Positions 34,408 to 44,478 are shown, counted from the first letter of the stretch. The stretch: DNA of 62,756 nt from Kiritimatiellota bacterium (GCA_013151865.1 JAADHN010000008.1:1-62756), one strand, 5' to 3'. The notes: generated by a model not told the origin, from the sequence alone. Translations and numbers: made by a program.

Positions 34408-36636
34408 TCAGTCCTTCAGGCCTTGCCGCGCTTTTTCGATCTGCGCCGCGAGGATGCGGCGACTGTCATAGATGAAATTCGGCTTCACGTGCGGGCAATT
34501 GTCGAATGCCAGGATGAAAGCGTCCGCACGTTCGAGCACGGCCCGGCATTCCGCGGCAAGTCGCCGTTTGCCCGCCGCACGCAACGTCTCTTCCAGTCGG
34601 GACAGCAATACGTGGTACTCGTAATCCTCGAGTCCGTCCCGCAGCATGGCCAGACGGATTGAAGGCGACACCGTGCCGTCGGGATTGGGATACAACAAAA
34701 AATGGTCGCCCAAGGGTTTCTTGGGGCCGGGACGCGGGGTCTTCCAGGGGTTGTTCAGCCAGCGGTTGACGGTCCACACCAGATACCCGTCGATGCCGTA
34801 CTTCCAGTTCATCCAGAAGAGCACACGGTGATCGACCCCCCGGGCATTGATCCGGGTCCCGGGACGCGGGTCGCGATAGCCGTTGTACCACCACACTTCT
34901 TTGCCCAAAGCGTGCTGTTCCGCAAGGACGTCCGGGTCGAAGGCGTTCATATTCATGCACCAAATGTCAATCCCTCTGAGGAGCGGGGACGGAGTTTCGG
35001 CCCCGAAAATCCGGACCTTCGAGTGCGCCGCGTGAATGGTGTCGAAAACGCGGTTGAGCAGGTTGAAATCGCGTTTCGTCGTGTGCTTGTGGACGACGCA
35101 TTCATCCACGCAATAAACGTAACAGTCGTCCAGCCAGCCCCTGCCGTCGAGAAACTCCGCGGCAAGCTTATAGGCCGCTCGAATGCGCTCGAGGTATTCT
35201 TCTGTTCCCTTTTTCGCTCCCAAGAACGACGGACGGTCGAAAAAGTACGGGACCGGCATCAGATCCATGCGGTGCCCCATGTCCAGATACGACTGCACGG
35301 TCCGCACGAATTGGCCGGTGTCGCGGAGCGCCACGCGCTTCTGCTTTTTGTCGTAAGTCAACGGTAGGTGGCGCAACGCCGACGGCGACAACCGGTATCG
35401 GGCCAGCATCCGCACGATCTTCGGCCGCCATTGGTCCATGAACTGCCCATAGGTGAGGTCGCCGTACCAGCTCTTGATGTCCTTTCGCCAGCCCCAGGGC
35501 CCATAAATGGTCGTGCTTGTGCGCAGCGATTGCCGAACCGGAATGTCGAAGTCCCACACGTGCAGACGCAATTCCGCCGTCAACTTCCCTTGCGAAGTCC
35601 GCACGACCACCGGAGCGCTGTAGTCGCCGGGAATCGTCCCGGGCGGGACGTAGACTTCGATCCAGACCGGATGATTCCACTGCCGATCGACCTTGAACGG
35701 CGCGGCCGACGGCAGCGCGTCGGGGTAGCCGCCCGTCGGTCCGCCGGCGTCCGGCACATACCCAATGGCGCTCCAGGCGACGTTTTCCCGGGCGATCTTC
35801 GCGCCCCCGGGGCCGGTCAACTCACCGATATCGAGCGTTGCCTCGCCCATGCCGCCGGGGGTCGTCGGACGCAACACGAGTTGCACGGCCTCGGTTTCGT
35901 TGCGGGCAGCCCACATCCGGGCCGTGGGCTCCGCAGCAGCCCCCGCGAAGTCGACGCTCTCGGTGCGCCTCACTTTGCGGGCCGGGCCTTCGAACCAGAG
36001 AATCCCTGTTGTGGACCGGGCCAGAAGATGCCGGACCGGTCGGACAACCGGGGGCCGGTAGGCGTCGGCTTTTACGGCGCGCAGGTCGTCGATGTAGAAA
36101 TCGAGTACGTCTCCGTCGTCGTAGACGGATTCACTCAGCCAAAAGCTGATCCAACGGAAAGAGGCCGCCGCCGGAATGTCCCGAATGCAGAGCTTCTCGT
36201 GCGCCCATTTCCGGTGTCGCAGGTCGGTCAGCACCGTGCTGTAAATCGTGCGGTCGGCGGCGTCCCTCAGCGTCACGTTCAACGCAAAATCCGGATCGAC
36301 CCCGCGCTGGCTTTCGAAATACACGTCGAACTCGATGAAGTCATACGCAGACAGGTCCAAACGCTCCTTGTAACGCTTCCTGACGGAAGGCCATCCCATG
36401 GGATACTTCACCTTCCGTACCTGCTCCCCCTGGGAGTGGTCGATCTCGACATGGAGGCGCAGGGCACGTTTCCCCTGACGGACGTGGCGCTCACTCAGGT
36501 CGAACCGGATCTCTTTCTGGCCGCCGGTCTCCCAACCTTCGGTCGTCTCGAACCCGTCCACGAGACGCGATTCCCCGCCGAAAAGACTGCCGCATGTCAA
36601 CAACACGCCGAGGCGAAAAATGAACTTGTGAAGCAT
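34408..36636 (-). CDS. Secreted GH123/DUF4091-like glycosidase
   Basis: A 742-aa protein from ATG 36636 with a short signal peptide (FIFRLGVLLTCGSLFGG). Residues ~25-170 form a CBM-like beta-sandwich (LVDGFETTEGW, then FYIDDLRAVKAD). About 220-360 are a second beta domain (ARNETEAVQLVLRP, then PGTIPGDYSAPVVV). The barrel has WGWRKDIKSWYGD, VYCVDECVVH with an Asp-Glu pair near 510, and a C-terminal DUF4091 segment (ARGVDHRVLFWMNWKYGIDG, LRDGLEDYEYHVLL). GH123 members release beta-linked GalNAc through an Asp-Glu pair, which fits. The frame is open for 168 codons upstream, but that part overlaps the divergent promoter region and lacks a signal peptide. Confidence 0.75.
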   Translation of the reverse strand: MLHKFIFRLGVLLTCGSLFGGESRLVDGFETTEGWETGGQKEIRFDLSERHVRQGKRALRLHVEIDHSQGEQVRKVKYPMGWPSVRKRYKERLDLSAYDFIEFDVYFESQRGVDPDFALNVTLRDAADRTIYSTVLTDLRHRKWAHEKLCIRDIPAAASFRWISFWLSESVYDDGDVLDFYIDDLRAVKADAYRPPVVRPVRHLLARSTTGILWFEGPARKVRRTESVDFAGAAAEPTARMWAARNETEAVQLVLRPTTPGGMGEATLDIGELTGPGGAKIARENVAWSAIGYVPDAGGPTGGYPDALPSAAPFKVDRQWNHPVWIEVYVPPGTIPGDYSAPVVVRTSQGKLTAELRLHVWDFDIPVRQSLRTSTTIYGPWGWRKDIKSWYGDLTYGQFMDQWRPKIVRMLARYRLSPSALRHLPLTYDKKQKRVALRDTGQFVRTVQSYLDMGHRMDLMPVPYFFDRPSFLGAKKGTEEYLERIRAAYKLAAEFLDGRGWLDDCYVYCVDECVVHKHTTKRDFNLLNRVFDTIHAAHSKVRIFGAETPSPLLRGIDIWCMNMNAFDPDVLAEQHALGKEVWWYNGYRDPRPGTRINARGVDHRVLFWMNWKYGIDGYLVWTVNRWLNNPWKTPRPGPKKPLGDHFLLYPNPDGTVSPSIRLAMLRDGLEDYEYHVLLSRLEETLRAAGKRRLAAECRAVLERADAFILAFDNCPHVKPNFIYDSRRILAAQIEKARQGLKD

Positions 36637-36904
36637 GGCGGTCTTCCGTTTCTTGTCCGTATTCGGCTTGTCGGGCACAACTTCCGGACACTGTGGACCG
36701 GATCGAAGTTGTCCAAGATGGCTCGTCGGCAGGTACAATACCGCCGAACGCCGGCAACGGAATACCTCCTGCCGGCGATGAACGGCCGGTCGGTCCATGC
36801 ACTCCGCACCGGTTGACCTCCGGGCAGGATCGAAGTAGGGTGGGACCGTCCACCCCGGAGTGGGCCGACCGCGTTCTCGGACCGGCGAAGGGAGATACGT
36901 ACTC

Positions 36905-39900
36905 ATGGATCCGTTTTCATGGAGCAACACCTCCACGCTTCGCCCCCACGTTCGGATCGTCTCACGATTCGGCTGGGCGCACATCGCCGTCGGAAGCACG
37001 GTCGCGGCGGTCCTTGCGGGGCGCCCCGCCCTGTCGCCGGCAGCCGAGCCGGCGCCGGCGGCGCATTTGGGCGCCTCGTATTTTTTTCGTTCCACGCGGC
37101 CCCTCGCCCCTGCGGAGGGGATATATCGCAAGTTCCTCAACCCCCTCCCGGTTCGAATCGAATGGCGAGACGGGATCGTGTATCGCGACGGCCGTCCGTA
37201 TTTCCTGGTCGGTTCCCAAATCGGGGCCGGACAATGGAATCAGAAACTCATGTTCCTGCCGCGCCTCATGGGCGACAATTATGCGACCATCAGCGTGGGG
37301 ACGAACCGGCATTTCTACACGCGGTTCCGGGCGGGCAAGCTCGAACTTGCATGGGAACGGATACCGTTCGTGAAGTCCATGGCCAACGAGGCGGCGCGCA
37401 ACCGAATGCTGGTGTATCTCGACCTGGGCGGCGGGCGGGCAAAAAACATGGCGATGGTGGTGCGGCGATTGCGGGAGCACAAATTGGCGGGCGCGCAGGA
37501 TTGGCTCGATCAGTGCAACGCCTATTACGGTCATTACTATCCCATCGACGTGAATTCGGTCCTGGGCCAGCAGTTTTATCTCGATGCCTTCGCGGCATGT
37601 CTCCGGTACTTCACCGGCGGCGACGTCGCGCCGCTGGGCGTGGAACTGCGCAATGAACTGGCGGTGTATGCGTTCACGCCGCAGGCGCTCGAGGGGTTCC
37701 GGCGCTACCTGCGCACCAAGTACGGCGACGTTGAGAAGCTCAACCGTGTGTGCGGTACGAGATTCCCGTCGCTCGACCGGGCGGTCCCCGCCTTCCTTCT
37801 GGACCGCAAGTTCCTCGCCCAGGCCCGCGAAGACCCGTTCCACCAAGTTTGGAGTCTGTGGGTCCGGACCATTGCCGAAGCGAAAAAGCAGTACCCGGAG
37901 CTGTCCAACGACTGGATCGAATTCACCCGCGGGGACTTTGCCGCGGGTTTCGAGCGCCTGGTAGCCGAAGTCCGGCGGCAGTACGGCAACCCATTTCCGC
38001 TCACGCTTCAGACGCGGCTCGAACGTGTGGTCAGCGACGGGTACCGGACGATAGACATCGAGCGTATCGCTCCCTGTCTGGACTTTTGGGGACAACAGAT
38101 ATCGAACGTCCTGTTCTACCATTACAACGGCCGACCCGCAGACCCCGACACGGTCAAGGAAGCCATGAACCGCCTCACGCTCTACCCGGACTTCGGCCGG
38201 GGCATCTGCAGCAAGCCCATCGTGAATACCGAATGCATTGTCGAAGGTTCCTTCCCGGCCGAAAGAAACCTCGATCACATGCTCGAGCGCGCCATCGTAA
38301 AACTCCACACCATGTGGAAGTACCGCGCGGACGCGGAAAGTGCAGGTGAAAAATCGGGTTGGGCTCAACCCGATTTCGACGACTCGGAGTGGCCCGCGGT
38401 GAAAGTGCCGAATCTCCGGCGCGACAGTCCGGCCCGACGTTTCCGCGGCCGGGTCTGGTATCGCTTCTCTTTCCCCATGGACGCCCGATACCAACGCCTG
38501 CGCGACTTCGACTTCAAACGCTTCGTGCTCTATGTCGCGCGTCTTGTGCCCGGCGGTCGCGTCTATTTCAACGGAGATCTCGTCTGCGTCCGCCGCGACC
38601 GCGAGGGTGAATTCATCGTCGATCTCTCCGACCGCTTGAACTACGGCGGCAAGAACACGCTCGCGGTCGCCATCGACAATCCCAGAGGCTGGGGCGGCAT
38701 CGACGGCCCCATCGCTCTTGTGGATGCCGACGATCTGCGCGTTAAACGCGCCGTGGACGCCGGTCAGACCGCGGCGCTTTTCTGGCAACAAGCGGTGCAC
38801 GGATTCTCGGGCGTCAACTTCTGGCAGGTCAAGCAGCCGGCGATCAATCCGGAGATCGTCCGTACGCGACTGGCGATCGAGTCGGTGGCAGAGGTGTTGC
38901 TGCCTCGCCCCCGGATCCGCGGCAAGGTTGCGGTGCTCTATCCCTTCGAGTCCTTTGGTGGTATCGTGCGGCACCTCGACGACTTGCCTGAGTTCTCGCA
39001 ATTCATGAACGTCTATGCCGGACTGCTGTTTCACCATGTCCCGGTCGATGTTTTGTCCTGTCGGGGCATCCTCGAGGGGCGGCACAACCAATACCGTCTG
39101 CTGGTGTTGCCGCTGGCGCGCCTCGTCCGCGCCGGTGTGTTCAAACGCGTACTCGAATACGTCGAGCAGGGCGGGACCGTGCTGCTGACCCCCGACTCGC
39201 TCATTCGCGACGACCGGTTCTACCGCCCCCTGCCCCTGGAACGGCTCATCGGAAAAGAGGCCGCGGCCGCCGCCCGCCGGGGCAAGGCCGGCCCGACGAA
39301 CTTGACGCGTCGGATCGGTCGCGGACGGGTCCGGTACATCGCGGATGTGTCCGACTTCCATCGGGTGTACGCCGCACTGGGCGACATGCTGCTTGGAGAA
39401 GCGGACGTGGCAGGGCCGGCGAACGTCGCATTCGACGAGAGCGAGGAATTTCCGTTTGTCGAGCTTCAAGTGATCAACCGTCCTCCGCGGTTCCTGGTCT
39501 ATCTGATGAATTGGGGTGGGGTCGAACACCGCGGCCGCTTGCGGCTCCGCCCCGAATTTCTCGGCCGTGGGGCGCGTGCCTACCGAGTGCGGGACGTCCG
39601 GCGAAGAAAGACGTTGGGTGAGAAACAATTCAAGACCGAGACGCTCGAGGCGGGAATCGAAGTTACCGTTCCGCCCCAAACGCCGGTGGTTCTGCTGTTC
39701 GAGGCCGCGGACCGGCCGCCGCTGCGACTGAAGCGTCCCGCACCACGCCGCATGGCCGTCATCCGGCGACTGGCCCAACTCCGCAAACCCCGGGCATTCG
39801 ACCCGGCGCGACCTTCGGTGCTGATCTTGAAAGCACGCGGCGAAATGCAAGGCGAGCACGGCAAAGCCGGTTGCCCCGTATTGGTGGACCTGCTCGAGGG

Positions 39901-40633
39901 CGCGGACTGCCGAGTGTACGAGCGGTTCGTGTCCGAGCTGTCGAGCCGCGACTTGCGCCGCTTCGATCTGGTTTTCATCCAGGAAGATTACCAGGGAATG
40001 TGGAAGCAAATCCAGACGATGCGTCCCGAATTTTGGGACCTGCTGCGGCAATTCCTCGAGGCAGGTGGCAGTCTGTTCGTTGCCGGCACGGTGCACGCCG
40101 GTTGGAATGCCGCGAGTTTCGCGCTCAACGGCATCCTGAATCCCTATGGCATTTCCACGCCAAAGCGGTACCCGCGCGACCGAACTGTTTGGCTGGCCGA
40201 CCCCCGTCGCTGCATCCGGAGCGATCCCCTCGACGTGGTTCTCACCGACGTCCGGGCTCACCCGACCACCCGGGGCGTCCACAACGTGCAGCTCCATTGC
40301 GCAACACCGATCCTGGACCGCGACCGCCGCCTGACCCCGCTTGTGCTCAGCACGAAAAGCGACCCGAACTTCCCATCCCAGTCCGTAATATGCGCGGGCG
40401 CCATCGGCAAGGGACGACTCGTCGTGTCCGGCGAGCCGTACTTCCTGCAGCCATTCCGCATCGAGCAGGGCGACAACCTCGTACTGGCTTGGAACCTGTG
40501 CCGCTGGCTGCTCCGCGACCGCCTGCCGGCGCGGACGGCCCAAGAACTGCGGAAGCGGCTGCTTTTCCGCGAAGCGGAAGTCCTCCAGTGGGAGCGCGAC
40601 GAACAGCAGCGAACAGGCCGGCGGGAACATTGA
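36905..40633 (+). CDS. Secreted GH42-like protein with inserted GH2-type jelly roll and two amidotransferase-like folds
   Basis: A 1242-aa protein from ATG 36905 (aagggaga upstream) with a signal peptide near 30-47. The barrel (~65-465) shows GH42-type landmarks: GVELRNELAVYAF with Asn-Glu near 250 (acid/base), GFRRYLRTKYGDVEKLNRV and VNTECIVEG near 443 (candidate nucleophile). A GH2-like sugar-binding jelly roll follows at ~480-620 (DFDDSEWPAVKVP, RVWYRFSFPMD, GGRVYFNGDLV). Next comes a trimerisation-type Rossmann domain (GKVAVLYPFESFGG, YRLLVLPLARLVRAGVFKRV), and a second amidotransferase-like or DUF4350-like domain at ~975-1190 (PSVLILKARGEM, FDLVFIQEDYQG, LEAGGSLFVAGTVHAG). Far larger than the ~650-700 aa GH42 norm. 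Activity on beta-galactosides is inferred only. Confidence 0.65.
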   Translation: MDPFSWSNTSTLRPHVRIVSRFGWAHIAVGSTVAAVLAGRPALSPAAEPAPAAHLGASYFFRSTRPLAPAEGIYRKFLNPLPVRIEWRDGIVYRDGRPYFLVGSQIGAGQWNQKLMFLPRLMGDNYATISVGTNRHFYTRFRAGKLELAWERIPFVKSMANEAARNRMLVYLDLGGGRAKNMAMVVRRLREHKLAGAQDWLDQCNAYYGHYYPIDVNSVLGQQFYLDAFAACLRYFTGGDVAPLGVELRNELAVYAFTPQALEGFRRYLRTKYGDVEKLNRVCGTRFPSLDRAVPAFLLDRKFLAQAREDPFHQVWSLWVRTIAEAKKQYPELSNDWIEFTRGDFAAGFERLVAEVRRQYGNPFPLTLQTRLERVVSDGYRTIDIERIAPCLDFWGQQISNVLFYHYNGRPADPDTVKEAMNRLTLYPDFGRGICSKPIVNTECIVEGSFPAERNLDHMLERAIVKLHTMWKYRADAESAGEKSGWAQPDFDDSEWPAVKVPNLRRDSPARRFRGRVWYRFSFPMDARYQRLRDFDFKRFVLYVARLVPGGRVYFNGDLVCVRRDREGEFIVDLSDRLNYGGKNTLAVAIDNPRGWGGIDGPIALVDADDLRVKRAVDAGQTAALFWQQAVHGFSGVNFWQVKQPAINPEIVRTRLAIESVAEVLLPRPRIRGKVAVLYPFESFGGIVRHLDDLPEFSQFMNVYAGLLFHHVPVDVLSCRGILEGRHNQYRLLVLPLARLVRAGVFKRVLEYVEQGGTVLLTPDSLIRDDRFYRPLPLERLIGKEAAAAARRGKAGPTNLTRRIGRGRVRYIADVSDFHRVYAALGDMLLGEADVAGPANVAFDESEEFPFVELQVINRPPRFLVYLMNWGGVEHRGRLRLRPEFLGRGARAYRVRDVRRRKTLGEKQFKTETLEAGIEVTVPPQTPVVLLFEAADRPPLRLKRPAPRRMAVIRRLAQLRKPRAFDPARPSVLILKARGEMQGEHGKAGCPVLVDLLEGADCRVYERFVSELSSRDLRRFDLVFIQEDYQGMWKQIQTMRPEFWDLLRQFLEAGGSLFVAGTVHAGWNAASFALNGILNPYGISTPKRYPRDRTVWLADPRRCIRSDPLDVVLTDVRAHPTTRGVHNVQLHCATPILDRDRRLTPLVLSTKSDPNFPSQSVICAGAIGKGRLVVSGEPYFLQPFRIEQGDNLVLAWNLCRWLLRDRLPARTAQELRKRLLFREAEVLQWERDEQQRTGRREH

Positions 40634-41117
40634 CCTCGGAACTTCACGCGGCGAACCCGCCGCGCCGTTCGGAGCTGGAGGTGCGCGTAGTCCGGCGGAC
40701 TGAAGCCTGCAGCGGACTTCCGCGTAACCCCCTGTCTATGTGCGGCACGCACAGGCAGACGAGACCGTTCCCCGGTGCGCCGCCGCCGGCTCCCGGAAAG
40801 AGGAGAAGTTTCAAACCAACGGTCGGCTCGTGCAGACTTTCGTTCCGCCGCCGCACAGCCGCAGCGTTGTTCGCAACAAACGCCACGCCAGTGAGTTCCC
40901 GTGCTAAGGGGTGGGTGAGTTTGAAACAACCCCGTCTTTCCCGAAAACGGTCTTGAAACGGGAGCGGTGTTCCCTATAGTTGTACCAAGGCACTCGATAT
41001 CGCGCGGTCGACTGTCCGGACCCGAATGCGACGGCGCGTGCGTGCGCAGATTCGGGGCCCTTTGCCCGGGTCGAACGCCTCGCCCCGCTCGAACGCAACA
41101 AGGAGGTCGCTGGGACA
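40634..41117. other. Intergenic region before the beta-propeller gene
   Basis: About 480 bases without a recognised gene. It contains the promoter candidate listed separately and, just before 41118, a strong ribosome site (aaggaggtc). Confidence 0.4.
40953..40980 (+). promoter_or_regulatory. Sigma-70-like promoter
   Basis: TTGAAA at 40953-40958 and TATAGT at 40975-40980, separated by 16 bases. This is a good match to the housekeeping consensus in otherwise GC-rich DNA. It would drive the beta-propeller gene starting at 41118. Confidence 0.55.
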
Positions 41118-42071
41118 ATGAAACACTCAACGTTTGGTTTGGGAAGTCTGACGACCCTGTGTCTCTTGCTGATGGTCCCGGCCATGCCCGCCATGGCCCG
41201 CTGGTATGCCGTCCCGGTAGCCGTAATCGAGGGATTCAAGACCCCCGAATCGGTCCTGGTGGACCCCGCCGGCGGCGTTGCGTATGTGTCCAACGTCGAA
41301 ACTGCCTCCCGCGGCTACTGGATGGTGGACGGCCAGGCCTTCATTTCCAAACTGAAGGTGGGCGAAAGCGTCCAGCTCGAAGCGCTGCGGTGGATCGACA
41401 GCACTCCGCAGCACACCTTCAACGCACTTAAAGGACTCTGTCTGCTGAACGGGAAACTCTTTGCGGCCGACATCGACCGGATCCGGGAAGTCTCCATTGG
41501 GACGGGGGGGCAGGTTCGCACCATCCGAATTCTGCGTGCACGGCAGCTCAACGATATGGCCACGGACGGCAAGAATGTCTATGTCTCCGACACCGGCGCC
41601 GGACGGGTCTGGCGCGTGAACTTCACCGGATACGGCCATTTCCCGATTCAGGCGCCGCCGTCGGTGAATGGCATCACCTTTTTCAAGGGGAAAATGTTCG
41701 CCGTGAGCTGGGAACTCCATGAAGTTTATGAACTCGATCCCACTGGGCGTCGGGCGCCGATCTCGTTCGGCCTTTCGCGCCATTTCATCAGTCTGGACGG
41801 AATCGAGGTGATGGACGACGGCACGTTCCTGGTCTCGGATTTCAAAGGAAACAAAGTCAGCGCGATTTCCGCCGACCGGACCCGGGTCGACCCCCTGGTC
41901 CGACTCGAGAGCCCGGCGGATATCGGTTACGACCGGCAACGGAAGTTGCTGTTCGTTCCCCAATTCATGGTCGACCGGGTCGCCGTGTATCGACTGACAA
42001 CCGAGAAGCCGTCGCCCGCGGAACTGCGGCTTCCGGAAAAGAAAACCGTACCTGCGCCGGCGGGGAAGTGA
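41118..42071 (+). CDS. Secreted NHL/SMP-30-like beta-propeller protein
   Basis: 317 aa from ATG 41118 with aaggaggtc upstream. Signal peptide LTTLCLLLMVPAMPAMA. The rest is a string of propeller blades: FKTPESVLVDPAGGVAYVSN, LKGLCLLNGKLFAADIDRI, LNDMATDGKNVYVSDTGAG, VNGITFFKGKMFAVSW, LDGIEVMDDGTFLVSDFKG and PADIGYDRQRKLLFVPQF. Each has the hydrophobic-D/G-x-L-(Y/F)-V-(S/A)-D pattern of SMP-30/gluconolactonase and NHL proteins. Enzymatic (lactonase-type) or binding role not decidable. It precedes the TIM-barrel gene by 72 bases. Confidence 0.8.
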   Translation: MKHSTFGLGSLTTLCLLLMVPAMPAMARWYAVPVAVIEGFKTPESVLVDPAGGVAYVSNVETASRGYWMVDGQAFISKLKVGESVQLEALRWIDSTPQHTFNALKGLCLLNGKLFAADIDRIREVSIGTGGQVRTIRILRARQLNDMATDGKNVYVSDTGAGRVWRVNFTGYGHFPIQAPPSVNGITFFKGKMFAVSWELHEVYELDPTGRRAPISFGLSRHFISLDGIEVMDDGTFLVSDFKGNKVSAISADRTRVDPLVRLESPADIGYDRQRKLLFVPQFMVDRVAVYRLTTEKPSPAELRLPEKKTVPAPAGK

Positions 42072-42143
42072 TCCGTCCGCTCGGGCGACGACGACCTCGC
42101 CCGTCCAATGTCGCCGGAACACCGATTAACAGAGGGACCTGCC

Positions 42144-42929
42144 ATGTTGCCCACCGTTGACTTCTGCGGCCTTGAAACGACTCGGTTGATCATCGGCGCC
42201 AATCCGTTCGGCGGTTTCAGCCACCAGAGCGAGGAACGCAACCGGGAAATGGTGTCGTATTACACAGTCGAGCGTATCATCGAGACCTGGGGTCGGGCCG
42301 AGGCCGCAGGGATCAATACGATGATCACCAACAACGAAACCCCTCACGTAATCGAGGCCGTGCGGCAGTACCTCGCAAGCGGGGGAAAACTGCAATGGAT
42401 CGCTCAGGTCAGTTTCCGCAACTCTCCGAGCATGCTCGAGGCAGTGGATACGGTGGTCGATATCGGGGCCAAAGCGTTGTACTTCCACGGGGGGCTGGTC
42501 GACGAACTTTATGCGAAAAAAGACGCCGACACACTCCGGACTTGGGTCGAGCACGCTCGAAAAAGGGGCGTCCCCGTGGGCGTGGCCGGGCATCATCCGG
42601 GGGCACACGACTGGGTGAACAGCTTGGACCTGGTGGACTTCCACACGGTCTGTTTCTTTAATTGCGGCAGTCTGCACTACGGTAAAGGCGACAGGTTCCA
42701 CCTGGCGGACATCTTTCCCGCCGTCGAGTGTATTCGCCGAATTCGGAAACCGTGCATCGGGTACAAGATTATGGGCTCCGGTCGGATCCAGCCGCTGATG
42801 GCCTTCGAGTTTGCGTTCGAGAACATCAAGCCGGGCGACGTGGTGAACGTCGGCGTACACCGGGGCGACAAAGACAATATGGTCGAGGAGAACGCCGCCA
42901 TGGTCGCCCGAATCCTGGACGGGGGTTGA
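42144..42929 (+). CDS. TIM-barrel protein, distantly aldo-keto-reductase-like, unknown function
   Basis: 261 aa from ATG 42144 (agaggga upstream), apparently cytoplasmic. It opens VDFCGLETTRLIIGANPFGG, then shows ERIIETWGRAEAAGINTMITN, LQWIAQVSFRN, IGAKALYFHGGLVDEL, ARKRGVPVGVAGHHPGA, VDFHTVCFFNCG, RKPCIGYKIMGSGRI and GDVVNVGVHRGDKDNMVEEN. The alternating beta/alpha pattern with glycine-ended strands fits a TIM barrel. LIIGANPFGG recalls the N-terminus of aldo-keto reductases, but the catalytic Tyr/Lys set is not evident. Similar uncharacterised proteins occur in planctomycete-type genomes. It lies between the propeller and GT9 genes. Confidence 0.6.
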   Translation: MLPTVDFCGLETTRLIIGANPFGGFSHQSEERNREMVSYYTVERIIETWGRAEAAGINTMITNNETPHVIEAVRQYLASGGKLQWIAQVSFRNSPSMLEAVDTVVDIGAKALYFHGGLVDELYAKKDADTLRTWVEHARKRGVPVGVAGHHPGAHDWVNSLDLVDFHTVCFFNCGSLHYGKGDRFHLADIFPAVECIRRIRKPCIGYKIMGSGRIQPLMAFEFAFENIKPGDVVNVGVHRGDKDNMVEENAAMVARILDGG

Positions 42930-42956
42930 CGGGGCCCGGTGATCTCCATACGCACA

Positions 42957-44183
42957 ATGCGCGTGGTGGACTACTGGGTCGGGCTGCCCTTGGTTCGACT
43001 GTTGAGCATCGCCCGCGCGTTGACGGCGCCGCTGCGCCGCCCGCCGCCGTCTGCGCCGCCCGCCGCCGTCTGTTTCATCGAGCTGTCCGAAGCGGGAAGC
43101 ACGGTCCTGGCGTGGCCGGCCGTCCAGCGCCTTCGCGCCATGTTCCCCGAGACCCGAGTGGTCTGGCTCATCTTCGAGCCGCACGCCCAGGGGCTCGAGT
43201 TGGCGAAGACCGTGCCGCGCGACAATGTGCTCACCATCCGGACCCGTACGTTTGCGGAGTTCGCAATCGATACCTTTCGGGTCCTGTTCCGGTTGCGCCG
43301 ACTCGGCGTCGATACGGTGGTGGATCTGGAACTCTTCAGTCGGTTCACCGCGCTGTTGAGTCTCTTGTCCGGAGCGACGCGACGCGTCGGGTTCGACCGG
43401 GGCGCCAACGAGGGCTTGTACCGCGGGAACTTCCTCACACACCGCGTGTTTTACAACCCGCACCTGCATATCAGCAGCAATTTCCTTGCCTTGGTGAACG
43501 CACTGGCCCGCCCGGCCGCGCCGACGGCGCCGGTCGTCAAAGAACTCCTGCCCAGGGAGGTACCGGGCCCGGTCATTGCGCCGCGCCCCGAAGCCGAGGA
43601 AACGGCCCGGCGCATCCTAACCGCGGTTTTTCCCGTCGACCCCGGAACGGGACCGCTGATTCTGCTCCATCCGGACCCCGGCGCCCTGCCGTTGCGCGGT
43701 TGGCCCCTGGAGCGGTTTGCGGAGTTGGCCCTCCGCGTCGCCGAGACGTGGCCCGACGCACGCGTCGGGGTGTTGGGAGTGCCCGAGACCCGGGACATGG
43801 CCGAAACCATCGTGACCCGGGTCGGATCAGAACGCTGCCGGAGCCTGGCCGGGGCGACGCGCGACCTCCCGGAACTGGTGGATCTCTTCCATGCCGCCGA
43901 CCTGCTGGTCGCGAACGACGGCGGGCCGGCGCATTTCGCGGCTGCCACGGGCCTGCCGGTCATTGTGCTTTTCGGGCCCGAAACACCGCGGGTGTATGGA
44001 CCGCTCGGGCCGCGCGTCCGTTCCCTTTTCGCCGGCCTGTGCTGCAGCCCGTGCTTCAGCGCCTGGAATCACCGGCGGAGCACCTGTACCGCCAACGCCT
44101 GTATGGACGCCATCTCGCTCGAGACAGTCTGGAACGCCGTGCGCAATGTCCTTGATGATTCCGCTCCGCCCGGCGGGTCGTGA
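42957..44183 (+). CDS. Glycosyltransferase family 9 (heptosyltransferase-like)
   Basis: About 408 aa; adds a sugar (ADP-heptose in characterised relatives) to a lipid- or core-linked acceptor at the inner membrane. It begins MRVVDYWVGLPLVRLLS. It then shows VCFIELSEAGSTVLAWPAVQRL (GT9 N-terminal motif, S/G-x-G), VDLELFSRFTALLSLLSGA, GFDRGANEG, ILLHPDPGALPLRGWPLERFAELA (second GT-B half), LVDLFHAADLLVANDGGPAHFAAA and a four-Cys tail (CCSPC, then CTANAC) common in this subfamily. GTG at 42939 is an equally possible start, 18 bases earlier. Preceded by the TIM-barrel gene within 30 bases. Confidence 0.88.
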   Translation: MRVVDYWVGLPLVRLLSIARALTAPLRRPPPSAPPAAVCFIELSEAGSTVLAWPAVQRLRAMFPETRVVWLIFEPHAQGLELAKTVPRDNVLTIRTRTFAEFAIDTFRVLFRLRRLGVDTVVDLELFSRFTALLSLLSGATRRVGFDRGANEGLYRGNFLTHRVFYNPHLHISSNFLALVNALARPAAPTAPVVKELLPREVPGPVIAPRPEAEETARRILTAVFPVDPGTGPLILLHPDPGALPLRGWPLERFAELALRVAETWPDARVGVLGVPETRDMAETIVTRVGSERCRSLAGATRDLPELVDLFHAADLLVANDGGPAHFAAATGLPVIVLFGPETPRVYGPLGPRVRSLFAGLCCSPCFSAWNHRRSTCTANACMDAISLETVWNAVRNVLDDSAPPGGS

Positions 44184-44478
44184 CCTCGAGGTCGCCCGCC
44201 GCACAAGCCGCGGTTGACGCCGTGTCGACCGGTCGCTAAACGCTCTCCCGTGCAGCCGGTGCGGCACTCGGCGTGGATCGGCGACTCGCGGGCTGTTCCG
44301 AAGGTTCCGGGAGAGGTTTACGTCGCCCTCGACAGGACAAGGCCGGACGCCCGAGCGAATTCCGCAATCGTTTCCGATTCGCCAGTACGCCACACACCCG
44401 TCGGTTGTGCGACGGCGCAGGCCTGTCGTTTGCGACCGGCGATACACAGCGTGTGTCGGCGTTCGGAAGGAACATGGC
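44184..44478. other. Intergenic region before giant PHP-like protein, copy 2
   Basis: About 295 bases with no recognised gene, repeat or clear promoter. ggaagg just upstream of 44479 is the likely ribosome site. Confidence 0.3.

Noticed and set aside
36962-40630. 1222-codon open frame on the minus strand opposite the GH42-like gene
   Set aside because: Mirror frame of a high-GC coding region; no ribosome site, signal peptide or family motif, while the plus strand shows NE and TE motifs and a signal peptide.
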